From the NCBI GenBank assembly GCA_015060885.1, contig SUXO01000008.1, positions 1 to 64,000 of the forward strand: a stretch of 64,000 nucleotides of DNA. Reading direction: 5' to 3'. The translations under genes were made by a program, and so were the position numbers. Within the stretch, counting starts at the first letter, position 1, and each line of letters opens with the position of its first letter. Under the pieces are notes generated by a model, which ran no database searches, was not told the origin of the DNA, and was given only the letters and a program-made list of their open reading frames with translations. Source of the stretch: Bacteroidales bacterium. Its GTDB lineage: Bacteria; Bacteroidota; Bacteroidia; Bacteroidales; Bacteroidaceae. Below, one piece after another: positions 9,369 to 18,267 of this stretch.

Positions 9369-10593
9369 AGCAACGCTTGCCAATGGACTGCGCATAGTGC
9401 ATCACCGCAGCATAGGCTCGCAGATGGTCTATGTGAATCTCCTTTATGCGGTGGGTGCAAAGAACGAGAATTTCGAATACACAGGCATTGCCCACCTGCT
9501 CGAACACCTTATGTTCGAGGGAACAGCCGCAGTGCCGTCGTTCGACGAGCCATTGGAGCGAGCCGGTGGCGAGAACAATGCCTACACCAACAACGACATT
9601 ACAAACTATTACATATCGCTTCCCAAACAGAACGCCGAACTTGCCTTTTGGATGGAGAGCGACCGTATGCGCAACATCTCGCTCAATGCCAAAAAGATTG
9701 ATGTGCAGCGCAAGGTGGTGATGGAGGAGTTCAAGCAGGGCGACCTCAACCGCCCATACGGCGATGTGAGCCACCTGTTGCGTGCAATGGCATTCAAGAA
9801 ACACCCCTATCGCTGGTGTACCATAGGCCGCAAGCTGTCGCACATTGCCACGGTGCCGGCAGCCGACATACGCCGTTTCTACAACCGCTATTATGCCCCC
9901 GACAATGCAATCCTTGCCGTGGTGGGCGATATTCCCTTTGAACAGGTAATGGAGTGGAGCGAAAAGTGGTTCGGTCCCTTGCCGGCAAAGAACTTTGTGC
10001 ATCCGCAGCTGCCACAGGAGCCGCGCCAGGTGCGTATGAGGCGCAAGACTGCATTGCGCAATGTGCCCGAAAATGCGCTCTATATGGTATTTCATATGGG
10101 TGGCAGGAGCAATGCCGACTACTTCCCTTGTGATGTAATATCGGACATTCTATCCAACGGCTATTCGGGGCGGCTGTTGCAACGCCTTGTGAAGCAGCAA
10201 CGCCTTTTTACAAAGATAGATGCCTTCATATCGGGGAGCGAGCACCCAGGGCTCTTCTCGATATACTCGCGTGTGGCCCCCGGAGTAACTTTCGATGCAG
10301 CGGAGGCTGCCATTTGGGAACAGCTCGACGAACTGAAAGAGAATATTGTGCCGGCCGAAGAGCTTGAAAAGGTGAAGAACCGCTTCGAATCGGAATTATA
10401 TTTCCGTAATCTTGGCGGCGAGAGCCTGTCGAACAATCTTGCTCTTGCCGAACTGCGTGGCGATGCACGCCTGCATTTGCAAGAGGTTGAGAATTACCGC
10501 GCAGTGACAGCCGAGCAGGTGATGGGCACTGCGCGTGAACTGTTCCGCCGCGGCAATGCCTCGGTGCTGCGCTATGCTAAAAAGGAGGGGTAA
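9355..10593 (+). CDS. M16-family zinc peptidase (pitrilysin/MPP-like)
   Basis: A 412-aa protein with the inverted zinc motif HxxEH in GIAHLLEHLMFEGT (about residues 46-59) and the downstream Glu in the NDITNYY region typical of M16 enzymes, followed by the second structural half (about residues 220-400). The length fits a single M16B unit. No signal peptide is seen, so cytoplasmic location is likely. Its ATG (9355) lies inside the end of the PPIase gene, so the two are probably translated together. Confidence 0.88.
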   Translation: MEISRATLANGLRIVHHRSIGSQMVYVNLLYAVGAKNENFEYTGIAHLLEHLMFEGTAAVPSFDEPLERAGGENNAYTNNDITNYYISLPKQNAELAFWMESDRMRNISLNAKKIDVQRKVVMEEFKQGDLNRPYGDVSHLLRAMAFKKHPYRWCTIGRKLSHIATVPAADIRRFYNRYYAPDNAILAVVGDIPFEQVMEWSEKWFGPLPAKNFVHPQLPQEPRQVRMRRKTALRNVPENALYMVFHMGGRSNADYFPCDVISDILSNGYSGRLLQRLVKQQRLFTKIDAFISGSEHPGLFSIYSRVAPGVTFDAAEAAIWEQLDELKENIVPAEELEKVKNRFESELYFRNLGGESLSNNLALAELRGDARLHLQEVENYRAVTAEQVMGTARELFRRGNASVLRYAKKEG

Positions 10594-10618
10594 ACTTTCT
10601 CGGTAGCCAGAATTTATA

Positions 10619-10660
10619 AACAACCTCCGCAAGGTTTTTGCCTTGCGGAGGTTGTTTTAT
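10619..10660. terminator. Bidirectional intrinsic terminator
   Basis: A perfect 16-bp stem (10619-10634 with 10641-10656) around a 6-nt loop, with T residues after it on the plus strand and A residues before it. It lies between the converging M16 peptidase gene and the LRR gene and can end both transcripts. Confidence 0.85.
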
Positions 10661-10674
10661 CTAAAAGCGGAACT

Positions 10675-11844
10675 TTACTCGTTGCCGAGGATTATGTTCA
10701 CAAGTTTCGTAACATCGGCAACATTTACCGCGCCGTCGTTGTTTACATCACCCGTAATATTGCTTCCATTTTCTGTTTCGCTCTCAAAGTCCATTTCCTT
10801 AATGTAAAAATTACTCCACGGAGTGGCTTTTGAGTAGGCATACTGACGATCGGTTGGAACATATAGATAGGCATTATTATAAACTTCGGTGTCGAAAATG
10901 CTTTCAAGTGCTGTTATTGCCCAAATTGCAGCTATTTTAATTTCAAATAATTTGGAGCATCCTGCAAATGCGGACTCACCGATAGACTCAATAGCTTTGC
11001 CTATGTATAGACTTTTAAGACCTTTACAACCATAAAAAGCATACTTTCCTATTGATGTTACACTGTTGGGTATTACAAGTTCACCGGTGAGGCCACTACA
11101 ATTATTGAACGCATATTGCCCTATTGATGTTACACTGTTGGGTATTACAAGTTCACCGGTGAGACAACTACAATTACTGAATGCATAGTCACCTATTGAT
11201 GTTACGCTATTGGGAATTGTAACGTTTGTTAGGTTGCTGTAATTAGCGAACGCTCTACCGGCAATTCCTAATATACTGTCTCCAATGGTTATACTTGTGT
11301 TTGCGGGCATTATACCTTTGTATCCATAGAGTACTTTACCTGCATAAACAATGCCATTTGGTTGGTTATTGTACCAAACGGTATTATAGAACGCACCGCT
11401 TCCTATCGATGTTACGCTGTTGGGTATTGTTACGCTTTTTAGTCCTATGCAATTATAGAACGCATCGCTTCCTATCGATGTTACGCTGTTTGGTATGGTT
11501 ATGCTTGTTAGGTCTTCGCAACCTTCGAACGCATCGTCACCTATTGCTGTTACGCTGTTGGGTATGCTTACAGACACGAGATTGAACTTGTTCATAAATA
11601 CTCGATCCCCAATCGAAGTTACGCGGTACGTTGTATTGTTGTATGGAACAGTAGATGGAATGTTTATGCTATAATTGTATGAAGAATAATATGTATAGTA
11701 TGTTATTTCTACTGTTTTTGCGGTGGTATCGGTGATTCTGAAACTCCAGTAACCGTTGCTAAATGTTTGTCCTTGGACTGTGGCCATTGTGCTACACTGC
11801 AACAACAGTGCTGTGAGCAGGGTTTTTAGAGTAAATTTTCTCAT
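10675..11844 (-). CDS. BspA-like leucine-rich-repeat surface protein with dockerin-like C terminus
   Basis: A 389-aa secreted protein: Sec signal peptide (LLTALLLQCSTMATVQG), then LRR_5/BspA-type repeats of about 23 residues (NSVTSIGxxAFxxCxxLTxxxIP), then a C-terminal calcium-loop sequence GDVNNDGAVNVADVTKLVNIIL that looks like a single dockerin type-I repeat (DxNxDG). BspA-type proteins in oral and gut Bacteroidales bind host or bacterial surface components; the ligand here is unknown. Unlike the 1307-aa LRR protein at 14253, it lacks the sorting-like tail. Upstream, TAAATTTG at 11929-11936 (minus strand) is a possible -7 box. Confidence 0.85.
   Translation of the reverse strand: MRKFTLKTLLTALLLQCSTMATVQGQTFSNGYWSFRITDTTAKTVEITYYTYYSSYNYSINIPSTVPYNNTTYRVTSIGDRVFMNKFNLVSVSIPNSVTAIGDDAFEGCEDLTSITIPNSVTSIGSDAFYNCIGLKSVTIPNSVTSIGSGAFYNTVWYNNQPNGIVYAGKVLYGYKGIMPANTSITIGDSILGIAGRAFANYSNLTNVTIPNSVTSIGDYAFSNCSCLTGELVIPNSVTSIGQYAFNNCSGLTGELVIPNSVTSIGKYAFYGCKGLKSLYIGKAIESIGESAFAGCSKLFEIKIAAIWAITALESIFDTEVYNNAYLYVPTDRQYAYSKATPWSNFYIKEMDFESETENGSNITGDVNNDGAVNVADVTKLVNIILGNE
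11048..11163 (-). repeat. Near-identical 72-bp repeat units within the LRR gene
   Basis: The 44-nt block starting cctattgatgttacac is present identically at 11048-11091 and 11120-11163, offset by 72 bp (24 codons). Neighbouring units differ in sequence, so this pair looks like a recent duplication inside the repeat array. Confidence 0.8.
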
Positions 11845-12055
11845 AGGGGTAATTATTTAATGGTTATAAATTTGTGTTTTTTTAGTTAAGATGCCGGCGC
11901 AATGTGCTTGCCAACTTCTAAAATTGCACAAATTTATATATAAGGTCTGTAATTACCCCCCCGAAATGTTAAATAAGATTAAAGCGTGTTAAATAATAAT
12001 CCCTTGTTCCCCATTGTAAGAATTTGCCGTATCGTAGCCGGCTGTTTGGCTATTA

Positions 12056-12724
12056 TCACTTTCCAAAACTCTGCCACAGCTTGTCGGCGGGCAGGGGAGC
12101 GGTAATTTGTATGAGTTCTTTCGATACGGGGTGTATGAACTCCACATATCGGGCGTGGAGTGATATGCTGCCGTCGGGGTTCGAGCGTTTTGCGCCATAT
12201 TTCAGGTCGCCTTTTATGGGGCAGCCGATGGAGGCAAGCTGGCAGCGTATCTGGTGGTGACGGCCTGTTTTCAGTTCCACCTCAATGAGATTGTAGTTCT
12301 GCGAAGCGGCTATGTGGCGGTAGTGCAGCAGGGCCTTCTTTGAGCCTTTTACCTCTTTGGGGTAGGCGAAACTTTTGTTCATTTTCTCGTTGCGGTATAT
12401 CCAGCATTCAAGCTCGGCTTCGGGCTTTGCGGGGCACTCTTTGGTTATTGCCCAGTATATCTTTTTTACGGCTCCCGTGCGGAACATTTCGTTGAGCCTT
12501 TCGAGTGCCTTGCTTGTCTTGGCAAGTACCACAATGCCGCTCACGGGGCGGTCGAGGCGGTGGGGCAACCCCACAAACACATTGCCGGGCTTGGCATATT
12601 TCTCTTTGAGAAAGGCTTTCATTGCATCGCACAAGGTCTTGTCGCCGGTTTTGTCGCCCTGCACAATCTCTCCTGCGGCCTTGTTTACCGCTATTATGTG
12701 GTTGTCTTCGTAGAGAATGTTCAT
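12056..12724 (-). CDS. RluA-family pseudouridine synthase
   Basis: A 222-aa RNA pseudouridine synthase. The catalytic motif HRLDRPVSGIVVLAK (about residues 56-70) has the invariant Asp of the RluA family (HRLDRxTSG; here PVSG). The later ELKTGRHHQIRCQLA matches the conserved GRxHQIR motif. There is no N-terminal S4 RNA-binding domain, so this is a short form. Target base or RNA cannot be assigned. It follows the TetR gene with only a 7-nt gap and is probably co-transcribed with it. Confidence 0.88.
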   Translation of the reverse strand: MNILYEDNHIIAVNKAAGEIVQGDKTGDKTLCDAMKAFLKEKYAKPGNVFVGLPHRLDRPVSGIVVLAKTSKALERLNEMFRTGAVKKIYWAITKECPAKPEAELECWIYRNEKMNKSFAYPKEVKGSKKALLHYRHIAASQNYNLIEVELKTGRHHQIRCQLASIGCPIKGDLKYGAKRSNPDGSISLHARYVEFIHPVSKELIQITAPLPADKLWQSFGK

Positions 12725-12731
12725 GGCGGTG

Positions 12732-13328
12732 TCAATCGGTTATGTTTCTACGGCCCAGAGCGTTGAGAATAATCTTCTCGGTGAAGTGCTCCACGAACTT
12801 GTCGTCATTGTTCTTGCTCACAATACCGTTGATAAAGGGTATCTCAATGCCTTTGAGGCAGAAGTGGAGGAAGCGTGCTGCGAGGTCGGGGCTTTCAACT
12901 GTGAAGAGCCCTTGTTGCTTGCCCTCGGCAATAATTGCACGGAAGAGTGCAATTTCGCGTGCATCGAAAGTGCGGCGTATGTGTTCCACAATCCACACAT
13001 TGTTGAAATATTCTGCGTGGAGGCCGCTGTTGCGTCGTACTATGCTGCGTGTGGCGTGCAGGCGCACAAATATGAGCTTTACAATCTTCTTGTCGGGCGA
13101 GAGGTTCGACGTGGCTACCTTTGTTATGGCTGCCGAAATCTTTTTTACCTCCATCTCAATAGATGCTTCGAGCAGCTCCTCCTTGCTTTGGAAATAGGTG
13201 TAGACGGTGCGGCGGCTGCGGTTTGCAGCAACTGCAATGTCGTTCATAGTGATGTTGTCTATACCCTGTTTGGCAAACAGGCGACGTGCCACTTTTATAA
13301 GATGCTCTCTTGTGTCTATTGTAGCCAT
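12732..13328 (-). CDS. TetR/AcrR-family transcriptional regulator
   Basis: A 198-aa protein with an N-terminal TetR helix-turn-helix (about residues 7-53: TREHLIKVARRLFAKQG, then ITMNDIAVAANRSRRTVYTYFQSKEELL). The C-terminal ligand domain is divergent as usual and gives no hint of the effector. No efflux pump or oxidoreductase lies next to it, so its regulon is unknown. First gene of a short operon with the pseudouridine synthase. Confidence 0.9.
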   Translation of the reverse strand: MATIDTREHLIKVARRLFAKQGIDNITMNDIAVAANRSRRTVYTYFQSKEELLEASIEMEVKKISAAITKVATSNLSPDKKIVKLIFVRLHATRSIVRRNSGLHAEYFNNVWIVEHIRRTFDAREIALFRAIIAEGKQQGLFTVESPDLAARFLHFCLKGIEIPFINGIVSKNNDDKFVEHFTEKIILNALGRRNITD

Positions 13329-13464
13329 TGTATGTTCAAGAAGCTGTTTAGGTTTCTAAATGCATTTGTGAGCGCAAATTTAGGCTCTTTTGCACACTCG
13401 TGCAATATCAAAAGTCTTAAAAATGGATAAAAAACGGCTTTTTCGTGAAAATGCTGCCCAAAAA

Positions 13465-13496
13465 TTTGGTTATTACATAAAGTTGCCTTATCTTTG
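13465..13496 (+). promoter_or_regulatory. Promoter of the initiator tRNA
   Basis: TTTG (13465-13468), a 20-bp spacer and TATCTTTG (13489-13496) match the Bacteroidota -33/-7 consensus exactly, 21 nt before the tRNA 5' end. Confidence 0.8.
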
Positions 13497-13517
13497 CATC
13501 AGTTTTGAAAACCGCAT

Positions 13518-13589
13518 CGCGGGGTGGAGCAGTGGTAGCTCGTTGGGCTCATAACCCAAAGGCCGGAGGTTCGATCCCTTCCCCCGCTA
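13518..13589 (+). tRNA. Initiator tRNA-fMet (anticodon CAT)
   Basis: A complete 72-nt cloverleaf: acceptor CGCGGGG/CCCCGCT, D stem GAGC/GCTC, anticodon stem TTGGG/CCCAA with loop CTCATAA (CAT at 550-552 of the 13 kb block), T stem GGAGG/CCTTC with loop TTCGATC. Three consecutive G:C pairs next to the anticodon loop and an unpaired 1:72 position (C:U) are initiator features. CCA is not encoded. It stands alone, without other tRNAs or rRNA. Confidence 0.93.
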
Positions 13590-13660
13590 CTTTCGAGAGA
13601 GAAACATTTGTTTCTCTCTTTTTTGTTTTGCAATGACCTGGTGCGCGGCCACGGCCGTGT

Positions 13661-13983
13661 AGTTGCTGGCTCACTTGCAAATTCTATGGGGCTTACTCAA
13701 AACTTTTCGGTGTTATTATCTGCTATTCTCTTATGTAGGGGCGTCACCGGCGTGTGCGCCCTGTTGTTGTGTGCTACTTTTTGGGCAGACACATCGGTCT
13801 GCCCCTACGGCAGAATCGTGAACCTTCTGTGCCGGGCGTTTTTGTTACTTTTTGAGCGACAAAAAGTAAATAAAGAGTTCAATGATAGAAAGAATATCTC
13901 ACGGGCCACCGAGGATTTAGGAGTGAGAAAGTTTTATTCCCCCGACTTTTGCAGGTGAGCCTAGTTGCTGGTTCACTTGCAAA
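13661..13983 (+). repeat. Repeat-rich intergenic block bounded by direct repeats (contains repeat copy B)
   Basis: The 490-nt gap 13590-14080 has no convincing gene. A 21-nt direct repeat (agttgctggYtcacttgcaaa, one mismatch) occurs at 13661-13681 and 13963-13983. Between them are the dispersed-repeat core (13701-13733), an imperfect unit bounded by gtaggggc/gcccctac (13735-13742 and 13801-13808) with inner hairpin gggcagac/gtctgccc (13783-13804), and a 9-bp hairpin ttacttttt/aaaaagtaa (13845-13869). The ORF at 13608 runs straight through these repeats and is not believed. Confidence 0.65.
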
Positions 13984-13996
13984 AGTTGAGAATGAC

Positions 13997-14042
13997 AAAA
14001 GAGGCTGACTTTCGGTCTGTATTACCGGAATCAGCCTCTTTT
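13997..14042 (-). terminator. Terminator of the LRR-small peptide operon
   Basis: A 12-bp stem AAAAGAGGCTGA/TCAGCCTCTTTT (13997-14008 with 14031-14042) encloses a second small hairpin. It lies 38 nt past the stop codon of the 53-aa peptide gene on the minus strand. Confidence 0.75.
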
Positions 14043-14080
14043 GTGTAAAAAAATGTTTTTAAATGTGTTTACTGTCAAAA

Positions 14081-14242
14081 TCAGTTCTTGTTCCAAAGGT
14101 CGCCCCATTCGCCACGATGACTATTAGCATCAGGTCGAGAGGGAGTGTTGCCAACTCCGGTTATCACAGACCCGGTCATAATCGTTGTCATAGTGTTGAG
14201 TTCTGCCTCCTCAACAGTGGGCTTATTATATTTCAATTTCAT
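14081..14242 (-). CDS. Small 53-aa protein encoded directly behind the LRR gene
   Basis: This gene is too short for the ORF track. It reads from ATG at 14242 (MKLKYNKPTVEEAELN...) to TGA at 14081 and gives a 53-aa product with a Lys-rich start, a Gly/Ser/Thr-rich middle (TGSVITGVGNTPSRPDAN) and an acidic/aromatic end (EWGDLWNKN). It starts 10 nt after the stop codon of the 1307-aa LRR gene and is followed by a terminator, so it is the last gene of that transcript. It has no signal peptide or membrane segment. Short proteins beginning M-K-K/L-x-Y-x-x-P are, from memory, frequent in Bacteroidales and of unknown function; I do not assign one. Confidence 0.65.
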   Translation of the reverse strand: MKLKYNKPTVEEAELNTMTTIMTGSVITGVGNTPSRPDANSHRGEWGDLWNKN

Positions 14243-14252
14243 AGTAATTTAT

Positions 14253-17200
14253 CTATTTAAATAATACTTTCTTGCCATTTACTATATATATCCCCTTTTC
14301 GGGTGTTGTTACGGGGCGGCCCTGTAAATCATAAATCATCTCCGAATTCATATTTTTTGCATCTGAAATATTGTCAATGTTTGTTGTGCCATCGCCGGTG
14401 TCCTTGCCTATTACGCGCATTCTGATGTTCCGCGCAGCCTGCATATTGCCGTCGCGGTTCTCTATGCTCAGGTAGAAGCGGAAAGCTCCGAGTGAAGCGT
14501 CATCGGCAACAGGTTGCCATACGCCACTGCTCAAAGCGTAGCATCCGGTGAGTGAGGAAGCTGCAATTGTGCTGTAGGTGGGGATAAAGGTATATTTCTC
14601 GTGTACCGATGAGCAGTCGATACTGTTCTCCTCTGTTGCGTAGAGTGTGGCATCGGTCACAATGATATTCTTCTCTCCTGTCTCCCTTGCACGTATGAGA
14701 TATGGGTAATTGGCTTTGAGCACACCGTCTGTAACCTTAAAGGCCTCAACAACTGTCTCGTCGGCAACGCCGTCATCATCGCGGTCATACTGGCGAATGT
14801 CGTTAAGGTCGGCCACCTCAAACTCATCGAGGAACTCCTCGGTTACAGGTATTTCAAAAGGCACATACAAAGCCTGCCATTCGGTATTGTTGAACTCGCG
14901 CACATATGTTATTGTAGCAAAATTCTCATTTGCGGCCTGTGTGAACTTCTCGTAGCTGTCGAACAGAATCTTTGTATTCTGCGGTGTAATATATGTAAAT
15001 TCTTTCCAACCGTCGGCAGCTCTGTAAGCATTGACTTCATCAACATATACAGGAGTGTTTTTGTCCACGCCCTCGAATTGGTCGGAACAATCCGGTGGGT
15101 TTACTGCGTAACTGAATATTTCCACAAGATTGTCGCAATTGTCAAAAGCTCCGTCGGCAATGGATGTTATTCCATCGGTTATTGTAATAGTTTTTATTAT
15201 CTCTTTACAATCCTCCCAAGGGATTGAGGTCATTTCACCGGTACCTACTATATTCAAATAGCCTTTAAGGGCAAGTTCTGCTGTGAGATTTTCGCCACAG
15301 GCTGCAACTCCCGCAATGTTTTGCAGGTTTTTCCATCCATCAGCATTTGTGTATGACGCAATGGCCTCCAACGGCACATAAACAGCAGTGTTGCTATTCA
15401 TCCCTTCAAAGGATGACTGATTGCATATTGGAGCTGTTGTTGCCTTGCAGGTTAATGTAGAGAGTGAAGTACATTCCATAAACGCAAAACCTCCTATTGT
15501 TTGAATATTTGACGGCAATGTTATCTCCGATAGACTGCGGCACATTTCAAATGCACCACTACCAATCTTTGTAACACTCTCTGGAATAACAATAGAAGTT
15601 AAATTCATACAGTACGCAAATGAATAATCGGGAATTTCGGTTATACCATCTGCAATGGTCACTTTTGTAAAGCTACTATCAGAAAAACCTCCACCCATCA
15701 TCGGGTCTCCTGATGTCGGGAAACCATTTACTATAAGTTCACCGCTACAATAATAGAAAGCTCCCCAACCGATATGTTCGATACTTGCAGGTACAACGAC
15801 CGAAACAACCTTGTCGCAGCCCTCAAAAGCAAATTCGCCAATAGATGTTACACCCTCCTCGATGGTTATCTTTTTGATAGATTGCTTATAGTTTATCCAC
15901 GGTGCTTCAATATCATAATAATAATTGTACATTTCACCTGTTCCCTCAATAATAAGCTCACCCTCCGGGGTCAATTTCCAAGTAAGGTTGTCGCCACAGG
16001 TACCCATTGGCAGGATATTAGTGAACTCGCTCCATCCGTTGGCTGCCTTGTATGCCTCCACAGATTCTACCGGCACATAGAGAGGGATAGACATATTTAC
16101 ACTATTGAAAACACTACCTCCGAGAGAGGGTGGGGTAGTAGCTGCACACATCATAGAGACAAGGCAGCTACATCCGTAAAATGCTCCTGCCCCAATAGAT
16201 GTTACCCCCTGCGGAATAACAATGGAAGTGAGGCCGCTACAACCGGAAAATGCTGATGCTCCAATAGATGTTGCCCCCTCCGGAATAACAATGGAAGTGA
16301 GGCTGCTACATCCGGAAAATGTAGAAGATTCGATTGTAGTCACACTTTCAGGAATATTGATAGAGACAAGGCCGCTACATCCGGAAAATGCTCTTGCCCC
16401 AATAGAGGTTACCCCCTCCGGAATAACAACTTCAGTCAGGCTGTAGCATTGTTCGAATGCGAGTTCTCCAATAGAAGTTACCCCCTCCGGAATAACAATT
16501 TCTGTCAGGTTGTTGCAAATTTGAAAAACCTCTTTTCCAATAGAGGTCACACCCTGCGGAATAACAACGGAAGTGAGACTGACACAAATACGGAACGCAT
16601 GATTTCCTATTGAAATCACACTCTCTGGAATACTTATAGAAACAAGAGCGGTACAATAATGAAAAGCCTCTTTTGCAATAGAGGTCACTCCATCCTTTAT
16701 CGTGGCTTTTTTGATATTATATTTATATTTCTCTAACCAAGGAGCACTGGTCATCTCACCTGTGCCTTCAACAATCAACTCGTCGCCATACGTTAATCTC
16801 CAAGTGAGATTCTCGCCGCACGTGCCTGACGCAAGAGGCTGAATGAAATCCATCCAATAATTGGCTTGCTGATATGCAGACACAGATTCATCAGGGACAT
16901 ACAAAGTACATTTCGTGGCATCAAATGCAAAGAAACTTGTACTGTTGCAAGAAGGGGGAGTAATTGCATTGCAAGTCACAGAGGTTAATTTTCCGCAGCC
17001 GAAGAAGACTCCCCAACCCAATGAGGTTACACTCTCCGGGATAACAACAGATTGCAAGTTCCCGCAGTGATAGAAAGTACTGGTCTCTATTGATGACAAT
17101 CCTTCGGGCAGTGTCGCAGTTTTTAAGTTTCTACATTCGTAGAATACCTCAGCGCCTAATTGTGTCAAGCCTGTCGGAAGAGTAATTCCCTCCAATATAC

Positions 17201-18176
17201 TGCATCCCCTGAAAGCATTATTGCCAATGGTTGTTACACTTTCTGATATAGAAACATTGGTAAGAGCAGTACAACCGGGAAAAGCCCAATTGCCAATACT
17301 TGTCACACCGTCTTTTATATTTATGCTCTTTATCGAGCCTCTATAACTGTTCCACGGTGCTGCGGAATTGTTAGAGTAATTGTACATTTCGCCTGTACCC
17401 TCGATAACCAACTCATTGTCATCGTGATACTTCCATATAAGATTATCGCCGCAAGTTCCCGAGGCAATTATCATTGGTTGAATGTTTGTGAACCGGCTCC
17501 ATCCATCGGCTGCCTTATATGCATCAATAGATGCTGTCGGCACATAAACAGGAATACTACTGCTTACTCCACTGAAAACTTCACTTCCGATTGATGGTGG
17601 AGTCGTTGCCTTACATGTGATAGAAGCGAGGTTATAAGCTCCCTTTAAGGCCCAAGAGCCTATCTCTGTGAGGCCGCTGGGGAAAGTGATAGAATTAAGG
17701 TTTGGACAGAACTCAAAAGTATCGCTTCCAATTATCGTCACGCCCTCGGGTACAGTGATAGATTTCAAGGCATCACAATAGAGGAATACGCCTGTTCCCA
17801 GTTGTGTCAAGCCATTCGGAAGAGTAATTTCCTCCAATATGCTACACTCTCTGAATGCATCACCGCCAATGGTTGTTACGCTTTCTGATATAGAAACATC
17901 AGTAAGGGCTGAACATTGAGCAAAAGCCCAATTGCCAATACTTGTCACACCGTCTTTTATATTCACGCTCTTTATTGAGCTCTTATAGCTGCTCCACGGT
18001 GCTGCGGGATTGTAAGAGTAATTGTACATCTCGCCTGTACCCTCGATAACAAGATCACTTTCGGCAGTCAGTTTCCATGTGATGTTGTCGCCACAGACGC
18101 CTGAGGCTATTTGCGCCATTATGTTGCTCGCACAAAGCAACATGGCAGCAATAATTAAAAATGCTTTTTTTCTCAT
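14253..18176 (-). CDS. Large BspA-like leucine-rich-repeat surface protein with sorting-like tail
   Basis: A 1307-aa secreted protein with a signal peptide (FLIIAAMLLCASNIMAQ). It is built from about five modules, each opening with a header like GTCGDNLTWKL...GTGEM and continuing with LRR_5 repeats (GVTSIGxxAFxxCxxLTxIVIPE). Module headers lie near residues 22, 237, 447, 725 and 958. The last about 45 residues (IYDLQGRPVTTPEKGIYIVNGKKVLFK) resemble a type-A C-terminal sorting domain of the type IX secretion system. The same kind of tail ends the 2856-aa glycosidase, so both may be exported by the same route (inference). Likely an adhesin or binding protein; the ligand is unknown. Confidence 0.85.
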   Translation of the reverse strand: MRKKAFLIIAAMLLCASNIMAQIASGVCGDNITWKLTAESDLVIEGTGEMYNYSYNPAAPWSSYKSSIKSVNIKDGVTSIGNWAFAQCSALTDVSISESVTTIGGDAFRECSILEEITLPNGLTQLGTGVFLYCDALKSITVPEGVTIIGSDTFEFCPNLNSITFPSGLTEIGSWALKGAYNLASITCKATTPPSIGSEVFSGVSSSIPVYVPTASIDAYKAADGWSRFTNIQPMIIASGTCGDNLIWKYHDDNELVIEGTGEMYNYSNNSAAPWNSYRGSIKSINIKDGVTSIGNWAFPGCTALTNVSISESVTTIGNNAFRGCSILEGITLPTGLTQLGAEVFYECRNLKTATLPEGLSSIETSTFYHCGNLQSVVIPESVTSLGWGVFFGCGKLTSVTCNAITPPSCNSTSFFAFDATKCTLYVPDESVSAYQQANYWMDFIQPLASGTCGENLTWRLTYGDELIVEGTGEMTSAPWLEKYKYNIKKATIKDGVTSIAKEAFHYCTALVSISIPESVISIGNHAFRICVSLTSVVIPQGVTSIGKEVFQICNNLTEIVIPEGVTSIGELAFEQCYSLTEVVIPEGVTSIGARAFSGCSGLVSINIPESVTTIESSTFSGCSSLTSIVIPEGATSIGASAFSGCSGLTSIVIPQGVTSIGAGAFYGCSCLVSMMCAATTPPSLGGSVFNSVNMSIPLYVPVESVEAYKAANGWSEFTNILPMGTCGDNLTWKLTPEGELIIEGTGEMYNYYYDIEAPWINYKQSIKKITIEEGVTSIGEFAFEGCDKVVSVVVPASIEHIGWGAFYYCSGELIVNGFPTSGDPMMGGGFSDSSFTKVTIADGITEIPDYSFAYCMNLTSIVIPESVTKIGSGAFEMCRSLSEITLPSNIQTIGGFAFMECTSLSTLTCKATTAPICNQSSFEGMNSNTAVYVPLEAIASYTNADGWKNLQNIAGVAACGENLTAELALKGYLNIVGTGEMTSIPWEDCKEIIKTITITDGITSIADGAFDNCDNLVEIFSYAVNPPDCSDQFEGVDKNTPVYVDEVNAYRAADGWKEFTYITPQNTKILFDSYEKFTQAANENFATITYVREFNNTEWQALYVPFEIPVTEEFLDEFEVADLNDIRQYDRDDDGVADETVVEAFKVTDGVLKANYPYLIRARETGEKNIIVTDATLYATEENSIDCSSVHEKYTFIPTYSTIAASSLTGCYALSSGVWQPVADDASLGAFRFYLSIENRDGNMQAARNIRMRVIGKDTGDGTTNIDNISDAKNMNSEMIYDLQGRPVTTPEKGIYIVNGKKVLFK

Positions 18177-18185
18177 AATCAGTTA

Positions 18186-18229
18186 AACTTATAGTAAATA
18201 ATCAATGATGTTTGTTGTGCCTATAAGTT
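18186..18229 (-). other. Inverted repeat just upstream of the LRR start
   Basis: AACTTATAG (18186-18194) and CTATAAGTT (18221-18229) are perfect 9-bp inverted repeats with a 26-nt spacer, 10-53 nt before the LRR start codon. It could be an mRNA leader hairpin or an operator. Confidence 0.4.
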
Positions 18230-18267
18230 CCCTGATTCGGCAGAGTGTTTTTTGTTGTTTATAAACG

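Noticed and set aside
10900-11590. Regular 69-72 bp repeats considered as a CRISPR array or minisatellite
   Set aside because: They are in frame and encode 23-24-residue LRR units of a clear protein.
13608-13958. 116-aa ORF after the initiator tRNA
   Set aside because: Made of repeat sequence (palindromes and direct repeats) with no coding signal.
14063-14260. 65-aa plus-strand ORF
   Set aside because: Antisense to the better-supported 53-aa minus-strand gene, which fits the operon and terminator.
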